Shown here in pieces: positions 5,509-5,582 of a stretch of 5,582 nt of DNA. How positions within the stretch are numbered: position 1 is the first letter of the stretch; each line of letters starts with the position of its first letter. The DNA is from Planctomycetaceae bacterium (GTDB lineage Bacteria; Planctomycetota; Phycisphaerae; Phycisphaerales; SM1A02). Below the pieces are notes generated by a model. The model saw only the letters and a program-made list of their open reading frames with translations. It was not told the origin of the DNA and searched no databases. The translations under genes were made by a program, and so were the position numbers. The stretch covers positions 1 to 5,582 of the forward strand of contig JAIYBS010000120.1 in NCBI GenBank assembly GCA_027488415.1, read 5' to 3'.

Positions 5509-5582
5509 CGCCTGCTGCCGCGGCGTCCGCCGCGAACACGGCGACCGCCGCGCCGCCTTCGTCGAGGAGCGTCAGCTCGTTG
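5489..5582 (-). CDS. Probable C-terminal end of an unidentified minus-strand gene
   Basis: Reading the minus strand from the right edge gives 30 open codons, NELTLLDEGGAAVAVFAADA then AAAGVSPASR, and a TGA at 5491-5489. The first 21 codons almost all end in G or C (AAC GAG CTG ACG CTC CTC GAC), the pattern of the genuine genes here. Another minus frame stops at once and the third is arginine-rich and unlikely. The stop lies inside the last codons of the regulator, giving a 20-bp convergent overlap. The fragment is too short to name a family. It could also be a fortuitous open frame in GC-rich DNA. Confidence 0.4.
   Translation of the reverse strand, partial: NELTLLDEGGAAVAVFAADAAAAGVSPASR
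5519..5534. terminator. GC-rich palindrome just after the regulator stop
   Basis: CGCGGCG (5519-5525) and CGCCGCG (5528-5534) form a 7-bp inverted repeat with only 2 nt between the arms (or 6 bp with a 4-nt loop), starting 11 nt after the regulator's stop. It could end regulator transcription. There is no T-tract, and on the other strand the same bases are plausible Ala-Ala-Asp-Ala-Ala codons, so it may simply be coding sequence. Confidence 0.22.

Overview
This is a very GC-rich window, by eye around 70% G+C, with G or C at nearly every third codon position in the real genes. It comes from a bacterial chromosome. It holds four complete genes and two genes cut off by the window edges, packed with short gaps. 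I see no RNA gene, CRISPR array, insertion sequence or phage gene. A cysteine-rich lipoprotein with OmcB-like DUF11 repeats, next to a methyltransferase of a type I associate with planctomycetes, points loosely to Planctomycetota. Another high-GC lineage such as Myxococcota cannot be excluded. This placement is from remembered family features, not from a search.

Layout: (1) 1-731, minus strand, is the N-terminal part of a secreted lipoprotein with DUF11-type repeats; its C-terminus lies beyond base 1. (2) A 156-bp divergent gap leads to a class I SAM-dependent methyltransferase at 888-1727, plus strand. (3) Convergent to it, 37 bp between stop codon ends excluding both genes' own bases being 1728-1766, is a secreted alpha/beta-hydrolase-fold esterase at 1767-2720, minus strand. 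(4) Divergent from the esterase, with start codons separated by only 40 bp, is a DEAD-box RNA helicase with a DbpA-type RNA-binding tail at 2761-4497, plus strand. (5) A 231-bp gap is followed by a regulator at 4729-5508, plus strand, which joins an N-terminal winged-helix-like segment to a C-terminal LuxR-type DNA-binding domain. (6) The right edge carries the probable last 30 codons of another minus-strand gene, overlapping the regulator's end by 20 bp.

The genes do not form one pathway. Orientation changes at almost every boundary, so most are probably transcribed alone. The helicase is an RNA-remodelling housekeeping gene. The lipoprotein and the esterase act outside the cytoplasm, and the methyltransferase and regulator act inside it on unknown targets.

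The most notable points are the two-DNA-binding-domain regulator, the 40-bp divergent spacer with a -10-like TANNNT exactly 6 nt before each ATG (suggesting leaderless mRNAs), the lack of Shine-Dalgarno sequences at four of five visible starts, and the altered SAM-binding loop and half-lost CxxC pairs in the methyltransferase. I did not find a convincing multi-gene novel system.
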